Part shown: positions 43,333-52,465 of the stretch, piece by piece
Position numbering within the stretch: the stretch's first letter is position 1
How the letters are laid out: the number at the start of each line of letters is the position of its first letter
NCBI GenBank assembly: GCA_965262055.1
Contig: CBDHEI010000002.1
Location: 2,852,001-2,916,000, forward strand
DNA: 64,000 nucleotides
Direction: 5' to 3'
DNA from: G958296245 sp965262055
GTDB lineage: Bacteria > Chloroflexota > Dehalococcoidia > Lucifugimonadales > G958296245
Notes under the pieces: model-generated
Database searches by the model: none
What the model saw: the letters and a program-made list of their open reading frames with translations, nothing else
What the model was told of the DNA's origin: nothing
Program-made: the position numbers and the translations under genes

Positions 43333-44241
43333 ATGATTACGGGCATTGCATACATCGAGATGCGGACGCGTTTCTGGGACGAATGCAGGGAGGTCTACGG
43401 CAAACACCTCGGCCTGACCGAGCTGCAGAACACCACAGCGGTGCTCAACGAGAAGGGCGAATGGGTCGACAGCGCCACATCCGAGAGTGGCAACCGCGAG
43501 GCCATCCTCCAGGTTGGAGACTCCTTCCTCGTTCTGCACGAGGACGAGACCGCGCCCATGCAGGTGTCGCCCAAGGGCGAGAGGATGCGGGAGGCCTGGG
43601 GCTCGGTCGGACACTGGTCCTTCTTCGTCGAGGGCAACTTCCACGCCTACTCCCATCTGAAGGATTACCTCGCCTTCAACAGGTTTCCTGGCACCAAGGA
43701 GGGGCCCAGCGTGCAGCCCATGAACCACGCCTACATGCAGAGGACCCTGCTGGAGTTTGCCGACCCCAACGGATACACCATCCAGATATCCGAGATCATA
43801 GACCCCAGGCTGCATAACCAGGAGCGGCGCAGAGAGAAGCAGAGGGTAGCCAACCTCTCCACCGGCGGGGTCATCAAGGGTTTCGATCACATAAACATGC
43901 AGTGCCCGGACATGGCTAGGGGAAAAGAGATGTACGGAGACCAGTTGGGAATGGGCATTATCGACCACTCGGACAGCGAAACGCATGAAGGGTACGTCTT
44001 CGTCGCCGGCATGTGCGACATAGAGCTGAGCACTCAGAAGGACGGCGCGAACGCCGACCGCCTTGGCAGCGGCGTCGTGGGCTCGTTCGGCTTCTGGACC
44101 GATGACGTGGACGCGCTGGCCAAGGAGATAGGCCACGCCGACCCGCCGGCGGAGCGCGACCTTGCCCTCGGCGTGCCGATACGGTCGATCACCCTGGACG
44201 CCGGAGACGGCCTCCCCGTGGAGGTTGCCCAGCGCCTCTAG
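43333..44241 (+). CDS. Two-domain VOC (glyoxalase/extradiol dioxygenase-like) protein
   Basis: 302 residues; the ATG at 43333 has AGGGAGG upstream. Two VOC modules are visible: residues 1-155, starting ITGIAYIEMRTRFWDECREV with a strand ending LLEFADPNGYTIQI, and 175-300, starting VIKGFDHINMQCPDMARGKE. The D-P-N-G-Y and VEV ends are typical. Metal ligands H/E in each module look only partly conserved, so the reaction is uncertain; options include ring cleavage, lyase or isomerase activity. It is divergently placed from the deacetylase gene and ends before a strong bidirectional hairpin. Confidence 0.85.
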   Translation: MITGIAYIEMRTRFWDECREVYGKHLGLTELQNTTAVLNEKGEWVDSATSESGNREAILQVGDSFLVLHEDETAPMQVSPKGERMREAWGSVGHWSFFVEGNFHAYSHLKDYLAFNRFPGTKEGPSVQPMNHAYMQRTLLEFADPNGYTIQISEIIDPRLHNQERRREKQRVANLSTGGVIKGFDHINMQCPDMARGKEMYGDQLGMGIIDHSDSETHEGYVFVAGMCDIELSTQKDGANADRLGSGVVGSFGFWTDDVDALAKEIGHADPPAERDLALGVPIRSITLDAGDGLPVEVAQRL

Positions 44242-44363
44242 TGGGCGGGGCTACTAGCGGGCAGCTGAAATACGGGGTGTGCAGAGGGCGGAGCCCCTTT
44301 GCCGGGAGTCTGAGGGCCTGCCCTGAGCCTGCCGAAGGGGTGTCCCTCAGATATTGAATCTCC

Positions 44364-44416
44364 CCTTCCTGGACAGGAAGGGCTTGGAGAAGGATCCATC
44401 TGGATCCTTCTCCAAG
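44364..44416. terminator. Tandem hairpins between convergent genes
   Basis: A 7-bp stem (CCTTCCT-GGAC-AGGAAGG, 44364-44381) is followed by a perfect 15-bp stem CTTGGAGAAGGATCC (44383-44397), loop ATCT, and its complement ending at 44416. It lies between the stops of the VOC gene (+) and the PhyH gene (-) and can act as a terminator in both directions. Just before it, GCCCTGAGCCTGCCGAAGGG (about 44320-44339) resembles a widespread short interspersed repeat. Confidence 0.75.
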
Positions 44417-44419
44417 CTG

Positions 44420-45298
44420 TTAAGCTGACACCACCGTACTTGATCCGTACCGGTCGAATTCCAGCCGCAGCCCGGTCTGGTCCGCCGGGATGTTGCTCAG
44501 TTCCTGCATCGTGTCGATCCAGGTCTGACGCTTGGCGCTGCCCTGCGGGTTGGACAACCACTGCGCCCTGACCCCGTCGTTCCAGGGTATCGACGGGCTC
44601 GGGGCGGGCTTCCAGTACGTCGGCGCGATGCTCCGCATCGTCTCGACCTCTTCCGGTGTTTCCGGATAGTGGAAGAAGCTGACGCAGCTCATCTGCCTGT
44701 CGTTCCCGCCGCCCCACGTAGCGTGGAAGATCCTCAGGTCGAAGGCCACCGCGTCGCCGGGGCCATACTCGCAGATGTGGCTCGGTATCTTGTCGATAGC
44801 CTTCCAAGCCTCGTCCGTGTCGTACCACTCCCGGCCTAGTGGCGGCACCGAGGCCAGCACGTCCTGGTAGAGCGGTAGGTGCGAGCCTGGGATGAACCTC
44901 AACGCGCCGCTGCTCCCGTCCACAGGCTGCAGGGCGAACTGGAACTTGATTCCGTAGCCGTTGAAATTGCTGGAGCCGTCGTTATAGTGCCACCGCGTGT
45001 TGCCAACATACCGGTAGGCGTTGCTCTCGAAGGCGAAGGTCCTCTCCCCGAATAGCTGCTCGGCGACCTCGTAGAATCTCGGCATCTCCGGCAGGGACGC
45101 GTAGAAAAGCGTCTCCTCGCCCTGCATGTTGAAGTACTGCATCTTGGTGCCGTCGAAGGGCTCGAATTCGGAAGCCCGTCCCGCCGCGAATTCGAAGTCC
45201 TTCCGAATGAGCTCCAGCTCATCGGAATCGAAGAAGTCTTTAAGCACCACGAACCCAAAGGCCTTGAACTGCCTCACCTGCTCCGGTGTGAGCCTCAT
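44420..45298 (-). CDS. Phytanoyl-CoA dioxygenase family protein (1)
   Basis: 292 residues from the ATG at 45298 (GGTGGAG upstream). The N-terminal FKAFGFVVLKDFFDSDELE is the usual start of PhyH-type Fe(II)/2-oxoglutarate oxygenases. The first Fe ligands are in RWHYNDGS (H-x-x-D), the distal His in LRIFHATWGGG, and FIPGSHLPLY and a downstream Arg serve the cofactor. It hydroxylates a small molecule using 2-oxoglutarate and O2. Two further paralogues lie within 4 kb, all differing strongly, so this is a catabolic or tailoring cluster rather than recent duplication. Confidence 0.88.
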   Translation of the reverse strand: MRLTPEQVRQFKAFGFVVLKDFFDSDELELIRKDFEFAAGRASEFEPFDGTKMQYFNMQGEETLFYASLPEMPRFYEVAEQLFGERTFAFESNAYRYVGNTRWHYNDGSSNFNGYGIKFQFALQPVDGSSGALRFIPGSHLPLYQDVLASVPPLGREWYDTDEAWKAIDKIPSHICEYGPGDAVAFDLRIFHATWGGGNDRQMSCVSFFHYPETPEEVETMRSIAPTYWKPAPSPSIPWNDGVRAQWLSNPQGSAKRQTWIDTMQELSNIPADQTGLRLEFDRYGSSTVVSA

Positions 45299-45430
45299 GT
45301 CGTCTCCACCCCCGTCCTGGATGCCGGCCAGTCTAGGGACAACCCTCAGCCTTGTCAAAGCGTCATCGCGTCTGTTGCTGCTATAGTTGTAAGGTGGTCA
45401 AAGGTACCAATCGATGCGCACTACCCAAGG

Positions 45431-46093
45431 ATGAATAGCACTATCTCAATCGCCTCCGATCAGAAAGGGGTGGTGTGCTGGCGGCGCGTGGGCTACGCTG
45501 CCTCGCTCGGCCTGCTGGGCGCCGCCGTGGGCGCCGCCATAATACTTATCAATTTCCTGTCCCGGATACCGGTCTACGTCGAGCCCGAGCATATCCGGGC
45601 TACGCCGCACATGCTCGCCGCCGCCGCTGGCGCTGTAGGCGGCATGACCATGGCGGCGGCCGTCGGCTACGTCGTTTACGGTGACAGGTTCTTCGCCTCC
45701 ACTCGGCAGGCGTTGTCCCCCTGGTGGTGGCTCTCCCTCGGCTTCGGCTTCGGTATAGCGCACCCGCTCGCCGCGGGCGGGCTCTTTCTCCCGATCGCCG
45801 ACCTCGCATACGCCAGCTATCTTGGAATAGTAACCCCCCCTCAGATCTTCAACGCTTCCGTCGACCTGCTCCTTCTAGCCCCGTGGAGGGCAGTTACCTC
45901 GGGCACCCAGTTCGTGTTCACCGGCATGGCTGTCGGGCTCGTATTGGGCGCGTGCGCATTGCTGGTCGACAGGGCCAGCGTCTCCAGCAGCCGCCCTGCG
46001 GCCAGGGCCTGGGTTGCCTCGGTGGCTTTGAGCTCGGTGGTAGTCTCCGTCGCCGCCTTCGGCCCGCCGGCACTACTGGCTAGAATCGGATAG
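45431..46093 (+). CDS. Membrane protein with about five TM segments, CbtA-like layout
   Basis: 220 residues, dominated by hydrophobic helices: ASLGLLGAAVGAAIILINFL, MLAAAAGAVGGMTMAAAVGY, WWLSLGFGFGIAHPLAAGGL, FTGMAVGLVLGACALLV and ASVALSSVVVSVAAFG. The general layout recalls small CbtA-like transporters, but I see no diagnostic motif. The reading direction is opposite to its neighbours, so it is a single-gene unit. Function unknown. Confidence 0.7.
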   Translation: MNSTISIASDQKGVVCWRRVGYAASLGLLGAAVGAAIILINFLSRIPVYVEPEHIRATPHMLAAAAGAVGGMTMAAAVGYVVYGDRFFASTRQALSPWWWLSLGFGFGIAHPLAAGGLFLPIADLAYASYLGIVTPPQIFNASVDLLLLAPWRAVTSGTQFVFTGMAVGLVLGACALLVDRASVSSSRPAARAWVASVALSSVVVSVAAFGPPALLARIG

Positions 46094-46114
46094 CGCAGAG
46101 GTCGGGGCCGGCTT

Positions 46115-46957
46115 CTACCCGCCCAGCAAGCCCGAAGGGACTCCATAGGGGCCGCCCCGCCACCTGTGAGGCGGAAGGGGCCAGCCCTGCCCTCCCATCA
46201 GCCGGAAGCCGTCGGAGGCGCCGCACAGCCAGGCGTACATGCCGGCTGCGTCGTAGCTGTCCCTGAACTGGTCTCGAAACGTCGGCACCCCCTGGCCTCC
46301 GATGGAGAAGTCCGCCATCGCTAGGTCGAAATCCGGGTCCGTTATCCAGTCCCTCTCCGGCGGCGTGGTCCTCCAATAGTTGTACTTGAGGTTGTTCCGA
46401 ATCCCTGTGCCCTGGGAGGCCGACCGGCGGTGCCAGATCGAGTAGACCGTCAGGAATATCGACCCGGCTGGGGCGACTGCGTAGTGTGAGCCCTTGATTG
46501 CCCCGTAGCGCGCTAGTTGGTGTTGGGGCAGATACAGAAAGTGAGAGCCCGGCAGCAGCTCCGTCGGCCCCATGTCCCTGGGACAGTCCTGCGGGTAGTA
46601 GAACACCTGGAGGTAGTTGAGCTCCGGTCCGTACTTGGACCCCCCGTCCGTATGCCATTCTTGGGCCGGCTGCGGGCACTCGACGCGGTGGTTGGCCATG
46701 AGATTCGGCAGGGCGAAGTCCCTGCCAAGCAGAGAGCGGACCGCACCCGCCGCAACCGGATGGCAGATGACGTTCTCCACGAACCAGCTCTCATCCATGA
46801 TCTCGATAGGCTGGCCCGAGGGGTGGACGTCGACGAACTCAAGGGTTCTCCTGTTTATCTCGTCGGGCACTATCCCTTCGAGCATGAGGAAGCCGTTGGC
46901 GCAGAACTCGATGACCTGTCGGTCGTCCAATGTCGGGGCGCAATCGTAGATGTCCAT
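46115..46957 (-). CDS. Phytanoyl-CoA dioxygenase family protein (2)
   Basis: 280 residues from the ATG at 46957. The Fe-binding EWHTDGGSKYG (H-x-D) is followed by LPGSHFLYLPQHQLARYG and the distal His in VYSIWHRRSASQ, where the nearby Arg fits the 2-oxoglutarate site. The opening FCANGFLMLEGIVPDEINRR is family-typical. It lies 4 bp after a small ORF on the same strand and is co-transcribed with it. The substrate is not predictable. Confidence 0.88.
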   Translation of the reverse strand: MDIYDCAPTLDDRQVIEFCANGFLMLEGIVPDEINRRTLEFVDVHPSGQPIEIMDESWFVENVICHPVAAGAVRSLLGRDFALPNLMANHRVECPQPAQEWHTDGGSKYGPELNYLQVFYYPQDCPRDMGPTELLPGSHFLYLPQHQLARYGAIKGSHYAVAPAGSIFLTVYSIWHRRSASQGTGIRNNLKYNYWRTTPPERDWITDPDFDLAMADFSIGGQGVPTFRDQFRDSYDAAGMYAWLCGASDGFRLMGGQGWPLPPHRWRGGPYGVPSGLLGG

Positions 46958-46961
46958 CTCG

Positions 46962-47342
46962 TCAGTACCTCTCGAGGACGAACTCGTGCCCGAGTCCGTA
47001 GGTGCGGCTATCGTCCATCGCCAACGCAAGCTCGGGGAGTTTGATGATCCGCCATCCGTCACGAACCGCTTCCAGGACCGTCTTATATGGCCAGTCGTCC
47101 GGGTCCTCGGGGCCGTCCGACACCTCGCCGTCCTCGATAATCCTCATGCCGACGATCTGGGACGCGGGCGACGTCGTGACCGCGTGAAGGAATAGCACGT
47201 CCTGGCTCGACCTGCCTGCCGCGTCTATGGTCCGCGACACGCTCTTCAGCCTCTCCACGGTTAGCAGGCCCCTGCTCAGATCGTCGATGCACTGCTCGAT
47301 CTCGGCCTTCACCCTCCGCAACGTCTCGGCCTGGTTACCCAT
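46962..47342 (-). CDS. Small uncharacterised protein upstream of PhyH (2)
   Basis: 126 residues; a helical N-terminus (ETLRRVKAEIEQCIDDLSRG) is followed by a mixed region (WRIIKLPELALAMDDSRTYG, GHEFVLERY). No family recognised. Its stop is 4 bp from the PhyH ATG, indicating tight translational coupling and perhaps a complex. The upstream 210 bp to 47557 is a divergent promoter region shared with PhyH (3). Confidence 0.6.
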   Translation of the reverse strand: MGNQAETLRRVKAEIEQCIDDLSRGLLTVERLKSVSRTIDAAGRSSQDVLFLHAVTTSPASQIVGMRIIEDGEVSDGPEDPDDWPYKTVLEAVRDGWRIIKLPELALAMDDSRTYGLGHEFVLERY

Positions 47343-47556
47343 CGATTCTTACCCGTCTCGCGAGTCCCGTATTCACCGCTCTCCCTCCTACGACGCCCCA
47401 AGTGGTCAACCTTGTGCGGCGCCGGTGGACCTGAATATAGCCGCTAATTCGAAACCGTGTCAACAGCGCTTGACGAGCGGTAGGCGATAGGTTAGATTCC
47501 TCGGACTTTCAGGGTCCAACCGTGCGCCGTGACCGCGAGTGTAAGGAGAGACAACC

Positions 47557-48774
47557 ATGAAGGTAGATAGAGACCAGTTCATGGATCAAGGGTACCTGAT
47601 ACTCCGTAACTTCATCCCGGCAGACAAGCTGGAGGCCATGCGCACTAGCTGCGAGACGGTCCTGGAGCGGCAGAAGATGACCTGGGCGCGCGAGCGAGGA
47701 CCCAACGACCCACCGGGCGGCGAGTACGAGAAGGCCAGGCAGCCCCGCGTCTTCATGGAGAAGCCGGGGCTCATCGACGAGGAGACGGCCAACGTCGTCG
47801 AGGACTTCTGGGTCGCCGATGAGACCCTCGACACCGCTAGCCAGCTCCTCTGCAACCCGCAGCCCAACGTCACCCAGATGATGATGATGTGCAGCCCGGT
47901 GCGCGACTGGCCCGGCGGGACGGGATGGCACCGCGACATTCATCCTGTGGATATGGCCCCCCTGGACGCGCTGACGGCGGACATCCTGGAGAACGGGCCG
48001 AGATACACGCAGTGGAACGTGCCCCTCTACGACGACAACGTCCTCTGGGTCGTCCCCGGCAGCCACCGGCGGCGAAACTCCGAGCAGGAGAACGACGAGC
48101 TGCTGAAGGACCGCAAGAAGTCCGTATCCAGTGGCGTTCCGGTCGAGTTGAACGCCGGAGACGGAGTCATCTACAGCAACTTCCTCATCCACACCGGTAG
48201 CAACTACACGACCAAGATGCGGCGTACACTGCACGGCGGCCACGCCATCTACGGTACCTACCCTGAGTTCGGCTTCGCCGATACCCTCGCTCCCTGGGCG
48301 CGCGAGAGGTTCGAGTCCTTCGCCGACCGTGGCGAGCGGATGAAGGACAAGACCGAGTCGACGCTCCGCGCCGTGTTAAACAGGGACGAGGCCGGCTATC
48401 GCGCGGGATTGGAGTCGCTGCAACCCGGGGCGGGATCTCACGGTAGGACGGTGCTCACAATCTACCTGTCCAAGACTGCGCTCCACATTCGCACTCTCAA
48501 GGACCCCGATTTCGCGGCCACGGCGCCCGTTCGGTTCTGGGCGATGAGAGCCGAGCCCATCAGTTTGAACTGGGGCCCCGATTTCGCAGACCGCTTCACC
48601 AAGGAAGAGTCGGTGACGCTGTGGGACCGGTTCGAGGGACTCGATAGCATGCTCCAGGACGACGTGGAGATGTTCGAGCCGGCTTTCCAGTCCGGCCCGA
48701 TGCACTACTACTTCAACGATCTGCCTGAGGGCGCAGACGCCGAGAGCTTCATCGCGAGCTGGGCCAGCGGATAG
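47557..48774 (+). CDS. Phytanoyl-CoA dioxygenase family protein (3)
   Basis: 405 residues, longer than the other two. An ideal AAGGAGAG precedes the ATG. Visible features are DQGYLILRNFIPADKLEAM at the start, the Fe-binding GTGWHRDIHPVD, VPGSHRRRN and the distal His in NFLIHTGSNYTTKMRR, with its Arg. A C-terminal ~130-residue extension (from about 275) is not part of the core fold. It is divergent from the small-ORF/PhyH (2) pair. It probably oxidises a different substrate from the others. Confidence 0.88.
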   Translation: MKVDRDQFMDQGYLILRNFIPADKLEAMRTSCETVLERQKMTWARERGPNDPPGGEYEKARQPRVFMEKPGLIDEETANVVEDFWVADETLDTASQLLCNPQPNVTQMMMMCSPVRDWPGGTGWHRDIHPVDMAPLDALTADILENGPRYTQWNVPLYDDNVLWVVPGSHRRRNSEQENDELLKDRKKSVSSGVPVELNAGDGVIYSNFLIHTGSNYTTKMRRTLHGGHAIYGTYPEFGFADTLAPWARERFESFADRGERMKDKTESTLRAVLNRDEAGYRAGLESLQPGAGSHGRTVLTIYLSKTALHIRTLKDPDFAATAPVRFWAMRAEPISLNWGPDFADRFTKEESVTLWDRFEGLDSMLQDDVEMFEPAFQSGPMHYYFNDLPEGADAESFIASWASG

Positions 48775-49011
48775 GAGACAGGCAGCGCTTCTCAGCCGTG
48801 AAGTCATCCTGGTCGTCGGTGAGCCGCGGCGAACGGCAGACAAATGGCCTAGGTTCCACCGACTTGCAGGGTTCCGCTGGGGCGATGGCATGTTTCGGAC
48901 TGGTTGGAGACGATCGGGAGACGGGCGAGTCGTTGAAACGGCGGTCGGGCAGGCCATACAATGCTGCCATTCCGCAGTGTGAGCATACCAACGGCACCTG
49001 GGAGCATAGAT

Positions 49012-50034
49012 ATGTCAGCCAGCGAATCCGGAATCCCGGAGCGCCGACTCCTGGGACGGAGCGGCGCCACGATAAGCGCGATCGGACTGGGTGGGGGCAA
49101 CTGGGGCAGGGAGATCGACGAAGAGTCGTCGTACCGCGTCATGGACTACGCCCTGGAAAAGGGCATCACTTTCTTCGACACCGGCGACAGCTACGGCGGG
49201 AAGCAGTCCTGGGAGTCACGCAAGGCGGCCTATGGCACCACCGACCAGCGCGAGACCACCCTAGAGATGTACTCCTCGGAGAAGATCATCGGCCGGTGGA
49301 TGCGCTCCCGCGGCTGCCGCGACCAGATCCAGATATGCACCAAGGTGGGCACCGGAGGGAGCCCGGAGAACATACACCGGGTCGTCGAGGGCAGCCTGGA
49401 GCGCCTCGGCGTCGATCGCTTGGACATATTCAAGCTGCATAGTACCTATCCCGACGTGCCGCTAGACGAGACCCTGCACGCCATGGACGAGGAGGTGCGC
49501 GCCGGGAGGGTGGGCGTCATAGGCTGCAGCAACCACACCGGCGCCGACATGCGTGCCGCCTTGGACGTGAGCGCGGCTAACGGCTGGGCGCGCTTCGAGA
49601 TTACACAGCCGCCCTACAGCCTGGCCGACCCGAAGGCGGAGGTCGAGCTGCTGCCGCTCTGCCAGCGCGAAGGGGTGGCCGTCACGCCCTACAGCCCCCT
49701 GGCCGCCGGGTTCCTGACCGGCAAGTACGGACGTGACCCATCGACCTGGCCCCAGGGTAGCCGCTATCACATCATGCCCGCTCATGCCGACGTCTACTTC
49801 TCGGACCGGAACTTCCGTATCGTCGAGCTCCTGAAGGAGAAAAGTGAGGAGCTTGGCAAGTCTGCCGCGAAACTGGCGATGGCTTGGGTCATGACGCACC
49901 CGGCCATCACGGCGGCGCTTATCGGCACCCGGCACTCGGGCCAGGTCGACAATGCGCTCGAGGCGCTGCGGATGGGCCTCGACCCCGAGCTACGCGCCGA
50001 GATGTCGGCATGGACCACCGGGCCCATGCCATGA
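49012..50034 (+). CDS. Aldo/keto reductase
   Basis: 340 residues from the ATG at 49012 (GGAG upstream); an in-frame ATG at 48961 is the alternative. The AKR tetrad is visible: Asp in FFDTGDSYGG and Tyr in the same loop, Lys in QICTKVGTGG, His in IFKLHSTYPD. SNHTGADMRAAL and AALIGTRHSGQ match the cofactor-binding ends of the barrel. It reduces a carbonyl with NADPH (or the reverse). It lies in the dioxygenase cluster and ends 147 bp before tRNA-Asn. Confidence 0.92.
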   Translation: MSASESGIPERRLLGRSGATISAIGLGGGNWGREIDEESSYRVMDYALEKGITFFDTGDSYGGKQSWESRKAAYGTTDQRETTLEMYSSEKIIGRWMRSRGCRDQIQICTKVGTGGSPENIHRVVEGSLERLGVDRLDIFKLHSTYPDVPLDETLHAMDEEVRAGRVGVIGCSNHTGADMRAALDVSAANGWARFEITQPPYSLADPKAEVELLPLCQREGVAVTPYSPLAAGFLTGKYGRDPSTWPQGSRYHIMPAHADVYFSDRNFRIVELLKEKSEELGKSAAKLAMAWVMTHPAITAALIGTRHSGQVDNALEALRMGLDPELRAEMSAWTTGPMP

Positions 50035-50181
50035 CAATGCCTGAAGAGGCCCCATTCCAGTTCCTCCTTCCCATGAGAAGGGGGTAACTTTTACGTTGGC
50101 GCGGTAGGTGGGCGGGTGCTACAATTAGTCAGCCGTCGCACTCCGAAGTTCGCTTCCGGCCCATTGAGGCCGCCTCGACGC

Positions 50182-50256
50182 TCCGCAGTAGCTCAGTGGT
50201 AGAGCGGTCGGCTGTTAACCGATTGGTCGTAGGTTCGAATCCTACCTGCGGAGCCA
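50182..50256 (+). tRNA. tRNA-Asn (anticodon GTT)
   Basis: Cloverleaf from TCCGCAG at 50182 to CTGCGGA, discriminator G (50253) and an encoded CCA (50254-50256). The D-arm is GCTC...GAGC, the anticodon stem GTCGG/CCGAT surrounds the loop CTGTTAA, and the T-arm is GTAGG-TTCGAAT-CCTAC. All stems pair fully apart from one G-T pair. A block of IS elements begins 95 bp downstream. Confidence 0.97.
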
Positions 50257-50350
50257 AGACTGAACCCCCTGCGCCAGTCTGTACAGCCGTTACCGCACTA
50301 ATCTTCAGCCCCTTGCGTACCGTCATTTGCGGTGGGACAAGATGTCTAAC

Positions 50351-52098
50351 CCGGGATTTCCCATATTGGGAGTCTTCAGGCTCAAGGGGCAGCCCAAACG
50401 AGATGTTAGCATCATAGTCAGGTCCTGCAAGGCCAGTCAATCGCCGGTCTATCCGATAAGAGATGCGTTTGCAGTCGTAGAGCACCCTTCTTGTCCGTCT
50501 TCATCGTCCTCGTGTCCCCTGCCAGTGGGGTGAAAGCGCATTGAAGACAAGGCGACTCCCTGGAGCGCTCTCCCCCTCTTGGCAAGATCGTGGTTGTACC
50601 CTCCCTCAGCTTGGCGCCGGCGATAACCGGCCGATACGATCCAACACTCCCTGGAACAACCGTCGAGGAACCGACACCTCGGACAACTGAAAGATCAACC
50701 ACCGGGAGTGCCGCACCAGACGGCCTCCCATCTTGATCAGCTTGACCTGCACGCTCCGCAGCGACCAGTGCTTGACGGCCTTGGGCAGACACAGCCGGCG
50801 AAGGAAGTTCCCAAGGTTGTACGCCAGGACGAACAGAGACAGCCGCACCCGGTTGGCCACGAACCGATGGCACGACAGCCGAGTCCAGTTCAGGGCGTAC
50901 TTACCCTCCTTGATCCACTGCTCGGCTGTCCCGCGACCATTGTAGAATCGCACCACTCCTTCGGGGCCAGCCGTCATGTTCGTGACGATGAAGCCCACCC
51001 GGGGGAACAGCTCTCCCCTATGCCACTCCACCTTGGCCACCACCCGCCGAGCGCGGTCCCAACTCCCGGCACGATACCAAAAGTCGTCGTATAGGATCAC
51101 TGGACGCTTCGGCGGCCTCCCCACCGGCCTCCTGAGCAGAGGGGCGATCTCCCGTTGCAGCACCTCGTTGCCGGGGAGTCTTATAGCGTAAAGGACGTGC
51201 CGCTCCTCGAGGTACTCATAGATGTCCGGCTTAGCGAATGCGGCATCGGCGCGAAAGTACCGTCGCACTCCTGTCGCCCCGTAACGCGACAGGATCGGAT
51301 CCAATACATCACGCCACCTGTGCGCGCTATGTACGTTCCCCGCACGCAGCTTGGCGCCCTCACAGTCCCCGAACTGGTTGAACACGAACAATGGGTGATA
51401 GCACGTGCTCCCAAAGTGACCGTTGTACGATGCTCCCTCCTGTTCTCCATGTACCGGACTCTCCGAACTGTCCATGTCCAAGATCACCCGCCGGTGCGGC
51501 GTGCGGGACATAGCTCCATCCACCCACTTAGCGTTCAGTCGGCCCAACCCTTCCACGTTGCCGTATTGGGTGAGCACCTCGGTCTCGAACCGGCTCATGG
51601 TGTTGGTGCTGGCGGCCGGTCTCTCAGGACCACCTCGCCGTCCAACGATGATCCGCATCGTCGGGTCCTGGGCCAGCCGTTCAGCGTCGTTGGTATCCTC
51701 GTAGCCCGCCAGACGACTGTACACCGACTGCCTGAGAAGGCCCACCAATCGGTGCTGCACGTTGCGACCGCCCCGACTCTCCTGCAGACACTCATTCGTC
51801 GTCTCCGTCAGTCCCAGCGCATCATCCAGCTCGCGACAGGCCAACAGTCCGGCGTCTGAGGTAATAGTGGCACCGTGGAACTCCAACCGTACACGTCGGT
51901 CGAAACGGAGCTTGGCGCGGAGGTTTGTGCTTTCACCCATTGGGTGCCTCCAGAGTGGGTACGTTATCAAGATCTAAAGCAGTCTATCACGACCAGTCTA
52001 GCACTCATGATCACCACTGTGCTCTGCTATGCGGCTACATCGGGTAGTTCCGTTGCTGATTACGGCAAGCCCTGCAGGGTTGATATGGGAAATGTGGG
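50351..52098 (-). mobile_element. IS1380-family element (type A), copy 2
   Basis: 1,748 bp, with terminal repeats CCGGGATTTCCCATAT at 50351 and the complement of CCCACATTTCCCATAT ending at 52098. A perfect target duplication CTAAC lies at 50346-50350 and 52099-52103. It is almost identical to the element at 31001, in the opposite orientation. Confidence 0.95.
50606..51940 (-). CDS. IS1380-family transposase (type A, copy 2)
   Basis: 444 residues; GGAGG precedes the ATG at 51940. It carries the same motifs as the copy at 31159 (VILDMDSSESPVHG, RYFRADAAFAKP, GRGTAEQWIKEGKYALNW) with a handful of substitutions. Intact and presumably active; the perfect target duplication and high identity with copy 1 indicate recent transposition. 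Confidence 0.95.
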   Translation of the reverse strand: MGESTNLRAKLRFDRRVRLEFHGATITSDAGLLACRELDDALGLTETTNECLQESRGGRNVQHRLVGLLRQSVYSRLAGYEDTNDAERLAQDPTMRIIVGRRGGPERPAASTNTMSRFETEVLTQYGNVEGLGRLNAKWVDGAMSRTPHRRVILDMDSSESPVHGEQEGASYNGHFGSTCYHPLFVFNQFGDCEGAKLRAGNVHSAHRWRDVLDPILSRYGATGVRRYFRADAAFAKPDIYEYLEERHVLYAIRLPGNEVLQREIAPLLRRPVGRPPKRPVILYDDFWYRAGSWDRARRVVAKVEWHRGELFPRVGFIVTNMTAGPEGVVRFYNGRGTAEQWIKEGKYALNWTRLSCHRFVANRVRLSLFVLAYNLGNFLRRLCLPKAVKHWSLRSVQVKLIKMGGRLVRHSRWLIFQLSEVSVPRRLFQGVLDRIGRLSPAPS

Positions 52099-52465
52099 CT
52101 AACATACGAAGGGTAACGGAGGTCGCGCCGGTCGCGTCCTCGAACCTAGGGCTGGGGGGACGGGCGGGGCGCGGGAGTAGTGGTCGGGATGACCCTTCCC
52201 CCAGGGGAAAGCGGACGCAACATTTCCCCCGGACCTGTTGTAGCCTCTGGCGTCGTTCTCCGTCGCGGAGCTGCGCGGGTCCGTACCTGACCGGGCGCGC
52301 GGTCGAGGGGGTTGGTGCTACAGTTTACGGAGAACTGTTGCATGGTCAAAGTCACCCCCAAGGCGCGATAACACGAGGTCGCGTGGAGTGGCTGTACACT
52401 CAGCGGTGGTCTCTCGGTCACGTCCCGTCAAGTGGTGTAAGAGTGCGTCATCGTGGTGATGCTGT

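Noticed and set aside
50182..50350. tRNA-Asn as an island attachment site
   Set aside because: No second copy of its 3' end is seen in the window and no integrase lies next to it; the IS block nearby is explained by its own target duplications.
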